Source: an uncultured Oscillibacter sp. (GTDB lineage: Bacteria > Bacillota > Clostridia > Oscillospirales > Oscillospiraceae). Taken from it: 53,017 nt of DNA. Below the pieces are notes generated by a model, which was not told where the DNA came from, did no database searches, and saw nothing but the letters and a program-made list of their open reading frames with translations. Below are positions 18,767-27,144 of the stretch, piece after piece (within the stretch, counting starts at the first letter, position 1; every line of letters begins with the position of its first letter). The stretch is from NCBI GenBank assembly GCA_910585385.1, contig CAJUDV010000004.1, positions 1 to 53,017 of the forward strand. The letters run 5' to 3'. Both the position numbers and the translations under genes were made by a program.

Positions 18767-18997
18767 ATGCAGATAAAAGCCAATTTACAGGACATCTTTC
18801 TCCTCAGGGCCAAGCGGGACAAGCTTCCGGTCACCATGTTTTTGATGAACGGCTTCCAGATGCGGGGCGTCATCACGGGCTTTGACGCCTTTGTGGTGGT
18901 GCTGGACAGCGACGGCAAGCAGCAGGTGATTTACAAACACGCGATTTCCACCATTGCTCCCGCCAGGTCCGTAGACCTGGCGGAGACGGAGAGCTGA
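18767..18997 (+). CDS. hfq: RNA chaperone Hfq
   Basis: A 76-residue Sm-like protein forming a hexameric ring that binds sRNA and mRNA. The Sm1 region (NLQDIFLLRAKRDKLPVTMF, MNGFQMRGVITGFD) and the Sm2 motif YKHAIS with its conserved Lys-His are intact. AAAGGAGCG sets ATG 18767. It sits 58 bp after miaA. The C-terminal tail is short, as is usual in Firmicutes. Confidence 0.97.
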   Translation: MQIKANLQDIFLLRAKRDKLPVTMFLMNGFQMRGVITGFDAFVVVLDSDGKQQVIYKHAISTIAPARSVDLAETES

Positions 18998-19037
18998 GGT
19001 TCCGGGACACCGCGGAGAACACGAAGGAGACCCCTCT

Positions 19038-20288
19038 ATGAAACGCACCTCTTTCACAACCAGAATTCTGATGCTGCTGGTGTGCCTGGGCGTGGCAGTC
19101 TATTTCGGCTACCAGTCCCTGCGCTACCTGGATGATCCCCTCACCACCACTGCGGCCTATGGCTACACGGTGGACGAGACCATCAGCGCCTCCGGCTATG
19201 TGGTGCGCAGCGAGCGGGTGCTGGAGGACGAGGCCGGCGGCCTGCTGCGGCTGGCCCGGTCGGAGGGTGAGCGGGTCAGCGTGGGCGGCACGGTGGCGTC
19301 GGTGTACGCCGACCAGGCCTCCCTGGACCGGCAGAACGAGATCGACGCCCTGGAGGCCAGAATCGGGCAGCTGGAGTACGTCCAGAGCGCCTCTCTCAGC
19401 TACGAGGCCTCCGCCAAGCTGGACAACCAGATTGCCCAGGATCTCCTGGCGGTGCGCGCCGCGCTGGCTGCGGGGCGGCTGGACACCGTGGAGAGCCGCG
19501 GCAGCGAGCTGCGGGCCCTGGTGATGAAGCGGGACTATACCTACTCCGGCGACGACCTGGACGGACAGCTGGAGTCCCTGCGGCAGGAGCTGAAGGAGCT
19601 GCGCCGCCAGGCGGCGGGGACCACCCGGCGGATCAGCGCCCCGGTGTCGGGGCTGTACTCCGCCGTAGTGGACGGGTATGAGACGGTGCTGACGCCGGAG
19701 AGCGTTTTGGAGATGTCCCCCTCCCAGCTCAGCGCCGTCCAGCCGGACGGAGCCGCCGGCTCCCATGTGGGAAAGCTGATTTTGGGGGACAGCTGGTACT
19801 ACGCCGCGTCCCTGCGGGCCGGGGAGATCAAGGATCTCCGGGAGGCAGGGAGCATCTCCCTGCGCTTTTCCAAAGACGTGGCCCGGGACCTGGACGTGAC
19901 CATCCAGTCTGTGAGCTGGGAGGAAAACGGGCGGTCCGTGGTGGTGTTTCAGGGGAAGTATGACCTGGCCCAGCTGACGCTGCTGCGCCAGCAGACCGCG
20001 GAGATCATTCTGAATACCATGAGCGGCATCCGGGTGCCCCAGGAGTCGCTGCGGGTGGTACCCCAGAGCGTTGCCGGCGAGGACGGGGAGGAACGGGAGG
20101 TCCAGACCACCGGCGTATACTGTGTGGTGGGAGTGAAGGCCATTTTCAAGCCGGTGAAGGTGCTGTACAGCGGAGAGGGATTCGCGCTGGTTCAGCCCGC
20201 CGGGGCTAAAAAGCGCGTCCTGCGTTCCGGAGACGAGGTCATCGTCACAGCCAGAGACCTGTACGACGGGAAGGTCGTGGGTGAATAA
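19038..20288 (+). CDS. HlyD-family/RND-adaptor-like membrane-anchored protein
   Basis: A 416-residue protein with an N-terminal signal anchor (residues 8-26), a barrel-sandwich segment (SASGYVVRSERVL), a coiled-coil hairpin at about 95-195 (DRQNEIDALEARIGQLEY, LESLRQELKELRRQA), then APVSGLYSAVVDGYE as the second lipoyl half and a beta-rich C-terminus. This resembles HlyD/AcrA-type adaptors, but no transporter partner is adjacent. It sits directly before yggS-sepF-divIVA, so a cell envelope or division role is plausible, by context only. RBS GAAGGAG is upstream. Confidence 0.75.
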   Translation: MKRTSFTTRILMLLVCLGVAVYFGYQSLRYLDDPLTTTAAYGYTVDETISASGYVVRSERVLEDEAGGLLRLARSEGERVSVGGTVASVYADQASLDRQNEIDALEARIGQLEYVQSASLSYEASAKLDNQIAQDLLAVRAALAAGRLDTVESRGSELRALVMKRDYTYSGDDLDGQLESLRQELKELRRQAAGTTRRISAPVSGLYSAVVDGYETVLTPESVLEMSPSQLSAVQPDGAAGSHVGKLILGDSWYYAASLRAGEIKDLREAGSISLRFSKDVARDLDVTIQSVSWEENGRSVVVFQGKYDLAQLTLLRQQTAEIILNTMSGIRVPQESLRVVPQSVAGEDGEEREVQTTGVYCVVGVKAIFKPVKVLYSGEGFALVQPAGAKKRVLRSGDEVIVTARDLYDGKVVGE

Positions 20289-20308
20289 CAAAAAGAAGAG
20301 GTGGGACC

Positions 20309-21004
20309 ATGTCCATTGCGGAGAATATCGCCCGGGTGCGGGCGGAGCTGGCGGACGCCGCCGCAGAGGCCGGCCGGAGGCCGGAGGAGATTTTTCTGGT
20401 GGGAGCCAGCAAGATGAACGGTGCGGAGGCCTGCCGGGAGGCCATCGCCGCCGGTATCGACGCCTTGGGGGAGAACCGGGTGCAGGAGATGGTAAAGAAG
20501 CTGGCGGAAAACGCCTACGACGGCGCGCCGCTGCACTTTATCGGCCACCTCCAGCGCAACAAGGTCAAGCAGGTGGTGGGAAAGGTCTCCCTGATTCAGT
20601 CCGTGGGCTCTCTGGAGCTGCTGGATGAGATCGAGAAAACCGCCGCCCGGCTGGAGCTGACCCAGAATATCCTGCTGGAGGTGAATATCGGCGGCGAGGC
20701 GGCCAAGAGCGGCTTTGCCCCGGAGGCGGTCTTCACCGCGGCGGAGGCCGCCCTCTCCCGACAGCATGTGCGGGTGCTGGGCCTCATGACCATCCCGCCC
20801 GCGGCCGCGGACCGGGAGACTAACATGCGGTATTTTCAGGAAGTTCATACACTTTATGTTGACATTGACGAAAATTTGTTCCATAATGAACTAAAGTATC
20901 TCTCCATGGGCATGAGCGGCGATTACGCCGACGCCGTACGCGCCGGCGCCACTATGGTGCGGGTGGGCTCCGCCATCTTCGGCGCCCGGGAATACAGCCT
21001 GTGA
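20309..21004 (+). CDS. YggS/PLPBP-family PLP homeostasis protein
   Basis: A 231-residue alanine-racemase-like barrel that binds PLP without known catalysis and buffers PLP and amino-acid pools. Lys35 in LVGASKMN is the PLP Schiff-base residue. GENRVQEMVKK, HFIGHLQRNK and LSMGMSGDYADAVRAGATMVRVGSAIFG are all family signatures. It is 20 bp after the HlyD-like gene and starts with ATG after GAGGTGGG. Its place beside sepF is conserved in Firmicutes (ylmE). A weak terminator-like hairpin follows. Confidence 0.95.
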   Translation: MSIAENIARVRAELADAAAEAGRRPEEIFLVGASKMNGAEACREAIAAGIDALGENRVQEMVKKLAENAYDGAPLHFIGHLQRNKVKQVVGKVSLIQSVGSLELLDEIEKTAARLELTQNILLEVNIGGEAAKSGFAPEAVFTAAEAALSRQHVRVLGLMTIPPAAADRETNMRYFQEVHTLYVDIDENLFHNELKYLSMGMSGDYADAVRAGATMVRVGSAIFGAREYSL

Positions 21005-21006
21005 CT

Positions 21007-21038
21007 CCGCCCTGCGCAAAGCTGCCCAGGGCGGGTTT
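21007..21038 (+). terminator. Possible weak terminator between yggS and sepF
   Basis: An 8-bp stem (21007-21014 with 21027-21034), 12-nt loop and GTTTTGG; may only attenuate read-through. Confidence 0.45.
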
Positions 21039-21081
21039 TGGAATACGATCTCGCGCGCAAGCGCACTGAGGAGGCTTTGCT

Positions 21082-21516
21082 ATGAGCATTATCGACGAGC
21101 TGAAAAAATGGACCCATCCCTACGAGGATGAGGACGACGACTTTGAGGACTTTGAGGAACCGGCCCGCAGGGATGACTTTGAGGAGCGCCGGAATAAGTA
21201 CGACGACCGCAGGAACAAAGTGGTGAACATCCACGCCACCACCCAGCTAAAGGTGGTGCTGGTGAAGCCGGAGCGGTTTGAAAACGCCTCCGAGATCGCC
21301 GACCATCTGAAGGACAAGCGCACGGTGGTGCTGAACCTGGAGTCCACCAACAAGGACATCGCCCGCCGGCTGATTGACTTTCTCTCCGGCGTGGCCTATG
21401 CCGGGGAGGGCAAAATTAAGAAGGTGGCCGCCAATACATACATTATCACGCCCTACCATGTGGACATTGAGGGCGATCTCATCGACGAGCTGGAGAACAA
21501 CGGGCTGTATTTTTAA
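21082..21516 (+). CDS. sepF: Cell division protein SepF
   Basis: A 144-residue FtsZ-associated protein. The N-terminal helix (MSIIDELKKW) can bind membrane; an acidic linker (about 14-40) leads to the SepF core with VVLVKPERFENASEIADHL, RTVVLNLE and RRLIDFLSGVAYAGEGKIKKV. SepF rings bundle FtsZ at mid-cell and can partly replace FtsA. It lies between yggS and divIVA, as in other Firmicutes, but the ylmG and ylmH genes often found here are missing. Confidence 0.97.
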   Translation: MSIIDELKKWTHPYEDEDDDFEDFEEPARRDDFEERRNKYDDRRNKVVNIHATTQLKVVLVKPERFENASEIADHLKDKRTVVLNLESTNKDIARRLIDFLSGVAYAGEGKIKKVAANTYIITPYHVDIEGDLIDELENNGLYF

Positions 21517-21552
21517 GAGAATAGAACCGCGCTGACAGGGGGTATTGCTGGA

Positions 21553-22293
21553 ATGCTGACACCGCAGGAAGTTTCCTCCCACGCGTTTACCAAGGGGTTT
21601 ATGGGTGGGTACAACATGGCCATGGTGGACGAGTTTTTGGACGAGCTCACCGATGACTACACGGCGCTGTACAAGGAAAACGCGGCGCTGAAAGCCAAAA
21701 TGAAGGTTCTGGTGGAAAAGGTGGAGGACTACCGGGCCACGGAGGACTCTATGCGCGCCACTCTTCTGACCGCGCAGAAGATGGCGGACTCCATCGTCCG
21801 GGAGGCCGAGGCCCGGCGGGACAATCTGCTGGCCCAGGCGGAGACGGACGCCCGTGACCGCATTGCCCAGATCCAAAAGGATGTGGAGGCGGCGGAGGAG
21901 CGCCTGTGCCAGGGACAGCGGGAGCTGGCCCGGTTTATTGCCTCCGTCCGGAAGGTTTGCAGCCAGGAGCTGGATTTTCTGGAGAAGCTGCCTCAGCTGC
22001 CGGTGAATATTCCCGTTTCGGCGGCGCCGGTTCAGGAAATTCAGGAGAGTGTGACGCCCCCCGCCCAGGAGGCGCCCGCCCCGGCGGCTGTCCCGGAGAC
22101 GGCGGCGCCGGAGATTCCCCCGGCGTCTGTGGAGATCCCCCCTGTGGCGAGGCCCGCCGCCCCGGAGGACCCCTACCCCGAGGGAGATCCCTTTGCCAAG
22201 GCGGCGGAGGAGCCTGCGGAGGCCACGCGCCGCATCAAGTTCGACAAGTTGGATGATCTGAAATTTGGGCCCAACTACACCAGCGGGACCTGA
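21553..22293 (+). CDS. divIVA: DivIVA-domain protein
   Basis: A 246-residue protein with the N-terminal DivIVA lipid-binding segment (VSSHAFTKGFMGGYNMAMVDEFL) then coiled coil at about 25-140. A Pro/Ala/Glu-rich tail runs from about 155. DivIVA homologues sense negative membrane curvature at septa and poles and recruit division or sporulation partners. ATG 21553 lies 36 bp after sepF, with AGGGGG upstream. A strong terminator closes the division operon. Confidence 0.93.
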   Translation: MLTPQEVSSHAFTKGFMGGYNMAMVDEFLDELTDDYTALYKENAALKAKMKVLVEKVEDYRATEDSMRATLLTAQKMADSIVREAEARRDNLLAQAETDARDRIAQIQKDVEAAEERLCQGQRELARFIASVRKVCSQELDFLEKLPQLPVNIPVSAAPVQEIQESVTPPAQEAPAPAAVPETAAPEIPPASVEIPPVARPAAPEDPYPEGDPFAKAAEEPAEATRRIKFDKLDDLKFGPNYTSGT

Positions 22294-22310
22294 CGGCTGG
22301 ATCTTTGAAG

Positions 22311-22346
22311 ACGCGGTTCTAATTGCATTAGAGCCGCGTTTTTTTC
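22311..22346 (+). terminator. Terminator after divIVA
   Basis: A 13-bp stem with one G-U pair (22311-22323 with 22327-22339), 3-nt loop and a T-tract. Confidence 0.94.
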
Positions 22347-22365
22347 GGAGGGAGGAAGACGGGAT

Positions 22366-23247
22366 ATGAGCAGGCAGCGGCCAATCGCCGCCTTTTTGTA
22401 CGACTTTGACAAGACGCTGTGTACCACCGATATGCAGGACTACGCGTTTATTCCAAGCCTGGGCATGACCCCGGCGGAGTTCTGGGCGGAGGCCAACGGC
22501 TTCGGCCGCCGCCACCGCATTGACGGCATTCTGGCCTATATGTACACCATGCTCCAGGAGGCGAAGCGGAAAAATCTCCCCTTCACCCGGGCGGACCTGG
22601 TGGACAAGGGGCGGGACATTGTGTTTTTTCCCGGCGTGGAGGGCTGGTTCCGCCGGATCAACGACTACGGCGCGGAGCTGGGCGTTCAGGTGGAGCACTA
22701 TATCATCTCCTCGGGCCTGCGGGAGATCATCGAGGGCTCCTCCATCAGCGGAGAGTTTAAGGAGATCTACGCCAGCGAGTTTTACTACGACGAGGAGGGT
22801 GTGCCGGTGTGGCCCAAGCTGGCGGTGAACTTCACGGCCAAGACCCAGTTTGTCTACCGGATCAACAAGGGCGTGCTGGACGTGTCCGACGACAAGACGC
22901 TTAACGACTCCATGCCCGACGACAGCAAGCGGGTGCCCTTTACCAACATGGTCTATATGGGGGACGGCCTCTCGGACGTGCCCTGCATGAAGATGATGCG
23001 GGCCTATGGCGGCCAGGCCATCGCCGTATACCAGGAGGGGAACCGGCAGGGGGTGGAGGATCTGCTGGCCAAGGGCCGGGTGGACTTCATGTTCCCGGCG
23101 GACTACGGCGAGGGCACGGCCTTGGACGCCACGGTGAAGCACATTATCCAGAAAATGGCCATCGCGGACCTGCTGTGGGAGGAGAACGCCCAGCAGCTGC
23201 GCTTCATCGGCGGGGACGTGCTCCCCAACCAGGTGGGGCTGTTTTGA
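22366..23247 (+). CDS. HAD-superfamily phosphatase
   Basis: A 293-residue soluble HAD hydrolase. Motif I is FLYDFDKTLC (nucleophile Asp), motif II YIISSG with the phosphate-binding Ser, and motif IV MGDGLSDVPCMKMM. The cap lies between motif I and II (residues about 25-95). Similarity is to PSP/SerB-like C1-type members, but the substrate is unknown. It starts just after the divIVA terminator with GGAGGAAG, apparently monocistronic, and a GC-rich terminator follows. Confidence 0.88.
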   Translation: MSRQRPIAAFLYDFDKTLCTTDMQDYAFIPSLGMTPAEFWAEANGFGRRHRIDGILAYMYTMLQEAKRKNLPFTRADLVDKGRDIVFFPGVEGWFRRINDYGAELGVQVEHYIISSGLREIIEGSSISGEFKEIYASEFYYDEEGVPVWPKLAVNFTAKTQFVYRINKGVLDVSDDKTLNDSMPDDSKRVPFTNMVYMGDGLSDVPCMKMMRAYGGQAIAVYQEGNRQGVEDLLAKGRVDFMFPADYGEGTALDATVKHIIQKMAIADLLWEENAQQLRFIGGDVLPNQVGLF

Positions 23248-23261
23248 AAAAACGTACAGGC

Positions 23262-23287
23262 GGGCGCGGAAGCGCCCCCTTTTTCTC
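23262..23287 (+). terminator. Terminator after HAD gene
   Basis: A 6-bp GC stem (23262-23267 with 23272-23277) with GGAA tetraloop, followed by CCTTTTTCTCTTT. Confidence 0.7.
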
Positions 23288-23316
23288 TTTACAAACGGTA
23301 TCGTCTTTGGTAAACT
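23288..23316 (+). promoter_or_regulatory. Promoter of XRE-MBOAT-SGNH operon
   Basis: TTTACA (23288-23293), 17-bp spacer, TAAACT (23311-23316), 42 bp before the start. Confidence 0.6.
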
Positions 23317-23357
23317 ATACCCTGCGTATTGAATGGACATCGAAAGGAGAGAGCGCG

Positions 23358-24041
23358 ATGGCTTCTGAATTTTCACGGACGCTGTCCCTGCTGCGGCAGG
23401 AGCGGGGCGTCTCCCAGCGCACCGCCGCCGGGGACCTGGGCATCTCCCAGGCCCTGCTGAGCCACTACGAAAACGGCATCCGGGAGCCGGGCCTTCTGTT
23501 TGTGGTCAAGGCCTGCGACTACTACCACGTTTCCGCCGACTTCATCCTGGGCCGGACACTGTCCCGGGAGGGCAGCATGCTGACCTCCGAGGAGATCCTG
23601 AACGCCGCCGAGCCGGGGAACGTGCTCCAGGGCAGCATTCTGGCCACCCTCCAGAGCAAGCTGCTCTCCGGCGCCATCGGCGTGCTCTTCGGCCTTCTGG
23701 GCAAGCTGGGGGAGAAGACCGTTATCAACGCGGCGTCGGAGTATCTCTCCAGCGCCGTCTACCAGCTCTACCGTCACCTGTACCGCTCCGCCGGGGCCAA
23801 CGAGGCCTACTTCTCCCTGGACCCCGCCGCCTGCACCATGGGGCTGGCCGGGGCGGACATGAAGCTGGCCGAGGCCCGGTACGCCCGGGCCCTGCGGGGC
23901 CAGGCGGCCCAGAAGGCGGAGTTTCCGGACCTCAGCAGCCAGGCCATCGCCGACGCCTATCCCGGCCGCTGCCAGAGCCTCACCCAGGTTCTCAGCGCCG
24001 CCGACGCCCGGCTCAGCGCCCTGTCTGAGACAAAGTCATGA
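23358..24041 (+). CDS. XRE-family regulator with C-terminal extension
   Basis: A 227-residue protein: an N-terminal Cro/C1-type helix-turn-helix (residues 6-60; SQRTAAGDLGISQALLSHYENGIREPG) and a ~150-residue, mostly helical tail with no recognised domain. A hydrophobic stretch around 98-115 (GAIGVLFGLLGKLG) might contact a membrane or form a dimer. AAAGGAGAG defines ATG 23358. The stop overlaps the MBOAT start in ATGA, so they are translationally coupled; it probably controls its own operon, though that is inference. Confidence 0.8.
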   Translation: MASEFSRTLSLLRQERGVSQRTAAGDLGISQALLSHYENGIREPGLLFVVKACDYYHVSADFILGRTLSREGSMLTSEEILNAAEPGNVLQGSILATLQSKLLSGAIGVLFGLLGKLGEKTVINAASEYLSSAVYQLYRHLYRSAGANEAYFSLDPAACTMGLAGADMKLAEARYARALRGQAAQKAEFPDLSSQAIADAYPGRCQSLTQVLSAADARLSALSETKS

Positions 24042-25468
24042 GCTTTCAGTCACTGGGGTTTTTGGTGTTTCTGGCGGCGGTGGCGCTCGTTTGCCGTCTC
24101 CTCACCCGCCGGGGCGGCTCCGCCCGGGCCGTCACGGTCTCACTGACGCTGTTCAGCCTGTTTTTCTACTGTCATGGCTGTGAAAGCCCCTGGGCGCTGC
24201 TGCCCGCCGGTGGGGGGATGCTGGTGACCTGGCGGGCCGCCGCGTACATGCAGTCCGGCAAAAACAGGCGGCGGCTGGTGTTTGCCCTGGCGGTCTCCTG
24301 GCACGCTGCCGTGCTGCTGGTCTGCAAGTACACCGCCTTTTTCACCGGCGGGCGGCTCTCCGCCCCCGGGGCCCCGCTGGGCCTCAGCTTCTTCACCTTT
24401 CAGCAGCTGTGGCTGCTGAAGGAGGTCTATAAGGGAACCTTCTCCCTGAGACGGGGCGGGGGCTGGGGATATGTGCTGTACTCCCTGTTCTTCCCCACCG
24501 CGGCCTCCGGCCCCATCTGGAACCCCCGGGAGTTCTTTCCCCAGCTGGAGGGAGCGGGGCCGCGGGCCGGCGGGGAGGATTTCGCCGCGGGACTCTACGC
24601 CATCTCCCTGGGAATGGCGAAAAAGGTGCTGCTGGCGGACCCCCTGGGCACGGTAGTCTCCAACGGCTGGGCTCTGGGGGAGAACCTGACGGCTCCCGCC
24701 GCCTGGGTGGTGATCCTGGGGTACAGCCTGCGGCTGTACCTGGACTTCTCCGGCTACTGCGACATCGCCTCCGGCTGCGCCCGGCTGCTGGGCGTCCGGG
24801 TCCCCGTGAACTTCGACGCCCCCTACCGCGCGCTCAGCGTGGGGGAGTTCTGGAAGCGGTGGCACATGACGCTGACCGCCTTTCTCCGGGAGTGCGTCTA
24901 CATCCCCCTGGGGGGCGGCCGCCGCGGCCCGGCCCGGACGTATCTCAACATCCTTATCGTGTATCTCATCAGCGGCCTGTGGCACGGGGCCGGGTGGACG
25001 TTTCTGGCCTGGGGAGCGCTCCACGGCGCGGCCCAGGTGCTGGAGCGCCTCTGGCCCGGGCGGGAGCGTCTGCCAAAGGCCCTGCGGTGGGCCATGACGT
25101 TCCTCTTTGTCAACCTGGCCTGGGTGTTCTTCCAGGCGCCCTCCCTGGCGGCGGCGGGGGCGCTGCTGCGCTCCGCGGCGGCGGGCGGGGGCGGATTGCC
25201 CCTGGAGCAGCTGGCGGCGGGAGCGCTGGACAGCGAGGCCACGGCGCTGCGGACCCTGCTGCCCTTTGCGGCCAAGGCGGTGCCGGGCTTGGTGCTGGCG
25301 GCTCTGTTTGCCATGGGGCTGGCGGTATCCCTCCGCCGGCGGAGCGTGATCCGGCGGATGGAGTCGTTCCGGCCCACCGCCGGCGGCGCGGCGGTCTGCG
25401 GGCTTTTGCTGGCCTGGGCGGTGCTGTCCTTCTCCAGCACGGCCGCGTTTATCTATTCCAACTTTTAG
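24038..25468 (+). CDS. MBOAT-family O-acyltransferase
   Basis: A 476-residue polytopic membrane protein of the AlgI/DltB group of MBOATs, which move acyl groups across the membrane for transfer to surface polymers. Visible blocks: LGLSFFTFQQLWLL, LYLDFSGYCDIASG, VNFDAPYRALSVGEFWKRWHMT with the first conserved His, REC-VYIPLGG, and SGLWHGAGWTF with the catalytic His near residue 316. The start overlaps the XRE stop by 4 bp. The SGNH-like partner follows after 9 bp. Acetylation of an envelope glycan is the likely function. Confidence 0.92.
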   Translation: MSFQSLGFLVFLAAVALVCRLLTRRGGSARAVTVSLTLFSLFFYCHGCESPWALLPAGGGMLVTWRAAAYMQSGKNRRRLVFALAVSWHAAVLLVCKYTAFFTGGRLSAPGAPLGLSFFTFQQLWLLKEVYKGTFSLRRGGGWGYVLYSLFFPTAASGPIWNPREFFPQLEGAGPRAGGEDFAAGLYAISLGMAKKVLLADPLGTVVSNGWALGENLTAPAAWVVILGYSLRLYLDFSGYCDIASGCARLLGVRVPVNFDAPYRALSVGEFWKRWHMTLTAFLRECVYIPLGGGRRGPARTYLNILIVYLISGLWHGAGWTFLAWGALHGAAQVLERLWPGRERLPKALRWAMTFLFVNLAWVFFQAPSLAAAGALLRSAAAGGGGLPLEQLAAGALDSEATALRTLLPFAAKAVPGLVLAALFAMGLAVSLRRRSVIRRMESFRPTAGGAAVCGLLLAWAVLSFSSTAAFIYSNF

Positions 25469-25477
25469 GAGGCGGCC

Positions 25478-26533
25478 ATGAGAGACGGAAAATTACGCTG
25501 GGCCGCCATTGTCCTGGCGGTAGCGGGGCTGTTGCTGGCCCTGTGCGCCGCCGCCGTGTATCTGGTGGACCCCTTCTTTCACTACCGCGCCCCGGACCCG
25601 GAGGGGGAGGTCTGGTTCGACCAGCGGGCCCAGGGGGCGGGACTGCTGCGGAGCCAGGAGTACGAGACCATCCTCCTGGGCTCCTCCCTGGCGGCCAATT
25701 ACCGTCCCTTCTGGTTCGATGTGTTCTACGAGACCACCACGGTGAAGATCACCTTTCCCAACGGCGGCTTCCGGGAGTTCGGCCAGGCCCTGGACTACGC
25801 CAATACCCAACAGGACGTGAAGCGGGTGATCTTCGGCCTGGACCCCAATCTCCTCTCCCGCTCTCCGGCGGAGGAGCCGGACCAGCTGCCGGACTATCTC
25901 TACGACGACAGCCCCTGGAACGACGGCCGGTATCTCCTGAACAAGGACGCCCTGATGCGCTCGGCCTACACGGTGCTGAAGCGGGCCCAGGGGGAGACCC
26001 AGGCGCTTCAGGACGCCTTTGTGTGGGACGGGAATGTGTACTTCAACCGGGAGGAGGCCCTGGGGGGCTATGACCGGCCGGAGCACCGGGAGACGGCGAA
26101 GCCGGCGGACTGGTTTCGGGAGAACTACACGGCAAACCTCCGGGAGGTCACCGGCTGGCTGGAGAAGTACCCCGACACAGAGTTTATCCTCTACTTCTCC
26201 CCGTACAGCATTCTCTTCTGGGACAAAATGGACCTTCTGGGGGAGACGGAGGCGGTGTTCGCCATGCTGGACGAGGTGACGGAGGTCCTGCTGGGATATG
26301 ACAACGCGGAGCTCCAGTTCTTCATGGACGACCTGGAGGTCATCACGAATCTGGACAACTACGCTGACCACATCCATGTGGCGGGGCGGGTCACCTACCA
26401 GATGTCCAAGGCCATGAATACGGGGGTGTACCGCCTGACGGCGGAAAACCGCCGGGAGAGGCTGGACGCGCTGCGGGAGTTTGTGGTAAACTATGATTAT
26501 GCGGGCATCTTTGCCCCCGGTGAGGGGGCGTGA
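25478..26533 (+). CDS. Membrane-anchored SGNH/AlgX-DltD-like acyltransferase partner
   Basis: A 351-residue protein with an N-terminal signal anchor (residues 8-30) and an extracytoplasmic domain. An SGNH-type serine motif ILLGSSLAANY (Ser68 or Ser69) and a downstream YADHIHVAG with Asp297 and His300 give a plausible catalytic triad. Such proteins act with MBOATs to acylate polysaccharides or teichoic acids. It begins 9 bp after the MBOAT gene with AGGAGG. The gene ends about 35 bp before the palindromic cassette, and no classical terminator separates them. Confidence 0.8.
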   Translation: MRDGKLRWAAIVLAVAGLLLALCAAAVYLVDPFFHYRAPDPEGEVWFDQRAQGAGLLRSQEYETILLGSSLAANYRPFWFDVFYETTTVKITFPNGGFREFGQALDYANTQQDVKRVIFGLDPNLLSRSPAEEPDQLPDYLYDDSPWNDGRYLLNKDALMRSAYTVLKRAQGETQALQDAFVWDGNVYFNREEALGGYDRPEHRETAKPADWFRENYTANLREVTGWLEKYPDTEFILYFSPYSILFWDKMDLLGETEAVFAMLDEVTEVLLGYDNAELQFFMDDLEVITNLDNYADHIHVAGRVTYQMSKAMNTGVYRLTAENRRERLDALREFVVNYDYAGIFAPGEGA

Positions 26534-26640
26534 GTGTGCGCGGCCCCGGGCCGGGGACGGGAGAGTTTCCCTGCGGGGGGACGGGAGCTGTCCGCCTGCG
26601 GGGCGGGGACGGCGACACGCCGTTCCGGCGTGTCTGGGGA

Positions 26641-26726
26641 TGCACCCCCCATTCTCTTTTCTCTGTCTTGCCAGAGAAAAGAGAATGCGCCGTGCACGGT
26701 GGAAGAGAAAAGAGAGGCGCTTTGGT
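26641..26726 (+). repeat. Left outer inverted repeat of cassette
   Basis: 86 bp, matching the reverse complement of 27492-27578 except for one T indel. It contains a 16-bp perfect hairpin with loop TCTTGC and three copies of AGAGAAAAGAGA or its complement. Confidence 0.95.
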
Positions 26727-26793
26727 CCTTGCGGGAATGCACTCCATTCATCGGTAGACCGGAAAAAACTTGATGCGTGACGTATGGACTTCT

Positions 26794-26834
26794 TTCTCTT
26801 CCCGCGCTTCGCGCCTAGCCGGGCACGTTTGGGT
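26794..26834 (+). repeat. Left inner inverted repeat of cassette
   Basis: 41 bp, perfect reverse complement of 27385-27425; contains CCCGCGCTTCGCGCC and CTAGCCGGGCACG. Confidence 0.95.
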
Positions 26835-26846
26835 GGGATTCCGCTC

Positions 26847-27056
26847 CTACTCCCTCGGAAGGCCCCGGCCTGTGCGCAGGCCCAGAAGGAAGGCGTGGAT
26901 GGCTGTAAATTCCTGCGTTTTCTTGTAGCTGACTGCGAGGTCGGGCTCCAAACAATTTTCCAGCAGTGATAAATGCATCTCGTAATCTTCCTGCGAGGCG
27001 GTTTTTACCTGTGGACCAATATAATTCGCATACAGCCATTTCATAAAATCTGGCAT
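26847..27056 (-). CDS. Small conserved-looking protein of the cassette
   Basis: A 69-residue protein, probably helical and soluble: aromatic, basic N-terminus (MPDFMKWLYANYIGPQ), acidic middle (EDYEMHLSLLENCLEPDL) and a C-terminal helix (FTAIHAFLLGLRTGRGL). The look is of a small clostridial family encoded near XRE regulators; I cannot name it with certainty. GAGAGG nine bases upstream favours ATG 27056 over a 19-codon longer ORF. It is divergent from the XRE gene with an 88-bp shared control region. A toxin, antitoxin or regulator partner role is possible but unproven. Confidence 0.65.
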   Translation of the reverse strand: MPDFMKWLYANYIGPQVKTASQEDYEMHLSLLENCLEPDLAVSYKKTQEFTAIHAFLLGLRTGRGLPRE

Positions 27057-27089
27057 ATAGACCGTCCTCTCGAAACACACCGAATTCAC

Positions 27090-27118
27090 TTTGTACAAGC
27101 GCCGTCTTAGCACATCAA
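27090..27118 (-). promoter_or_regulatory. Predicted promoter of small gene with overlapping palindromic operator
   Basis: Minus strand TTGATG (27113-27118), 17-bp spacer and TACAAA (27090-27095). The perfect palindrome TTGTACAA (27091-27098) overlaps the -10 and also supplies a TTGTAC that could be the -35 of the divergent XRE gene. Binding by the XRE protein would affect both genes; this is inference. Confidence 0.45.
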
Positions 27119-27144
27119 ATAAGCTTTACCAAGAGGATTGATTT

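Noticed and set aside
21247..23376. 709-codon antisense frame over sepF, divIVA and HAD genes
   Set aside because: Spans three well-supported genes on the other strand and has no family signature.
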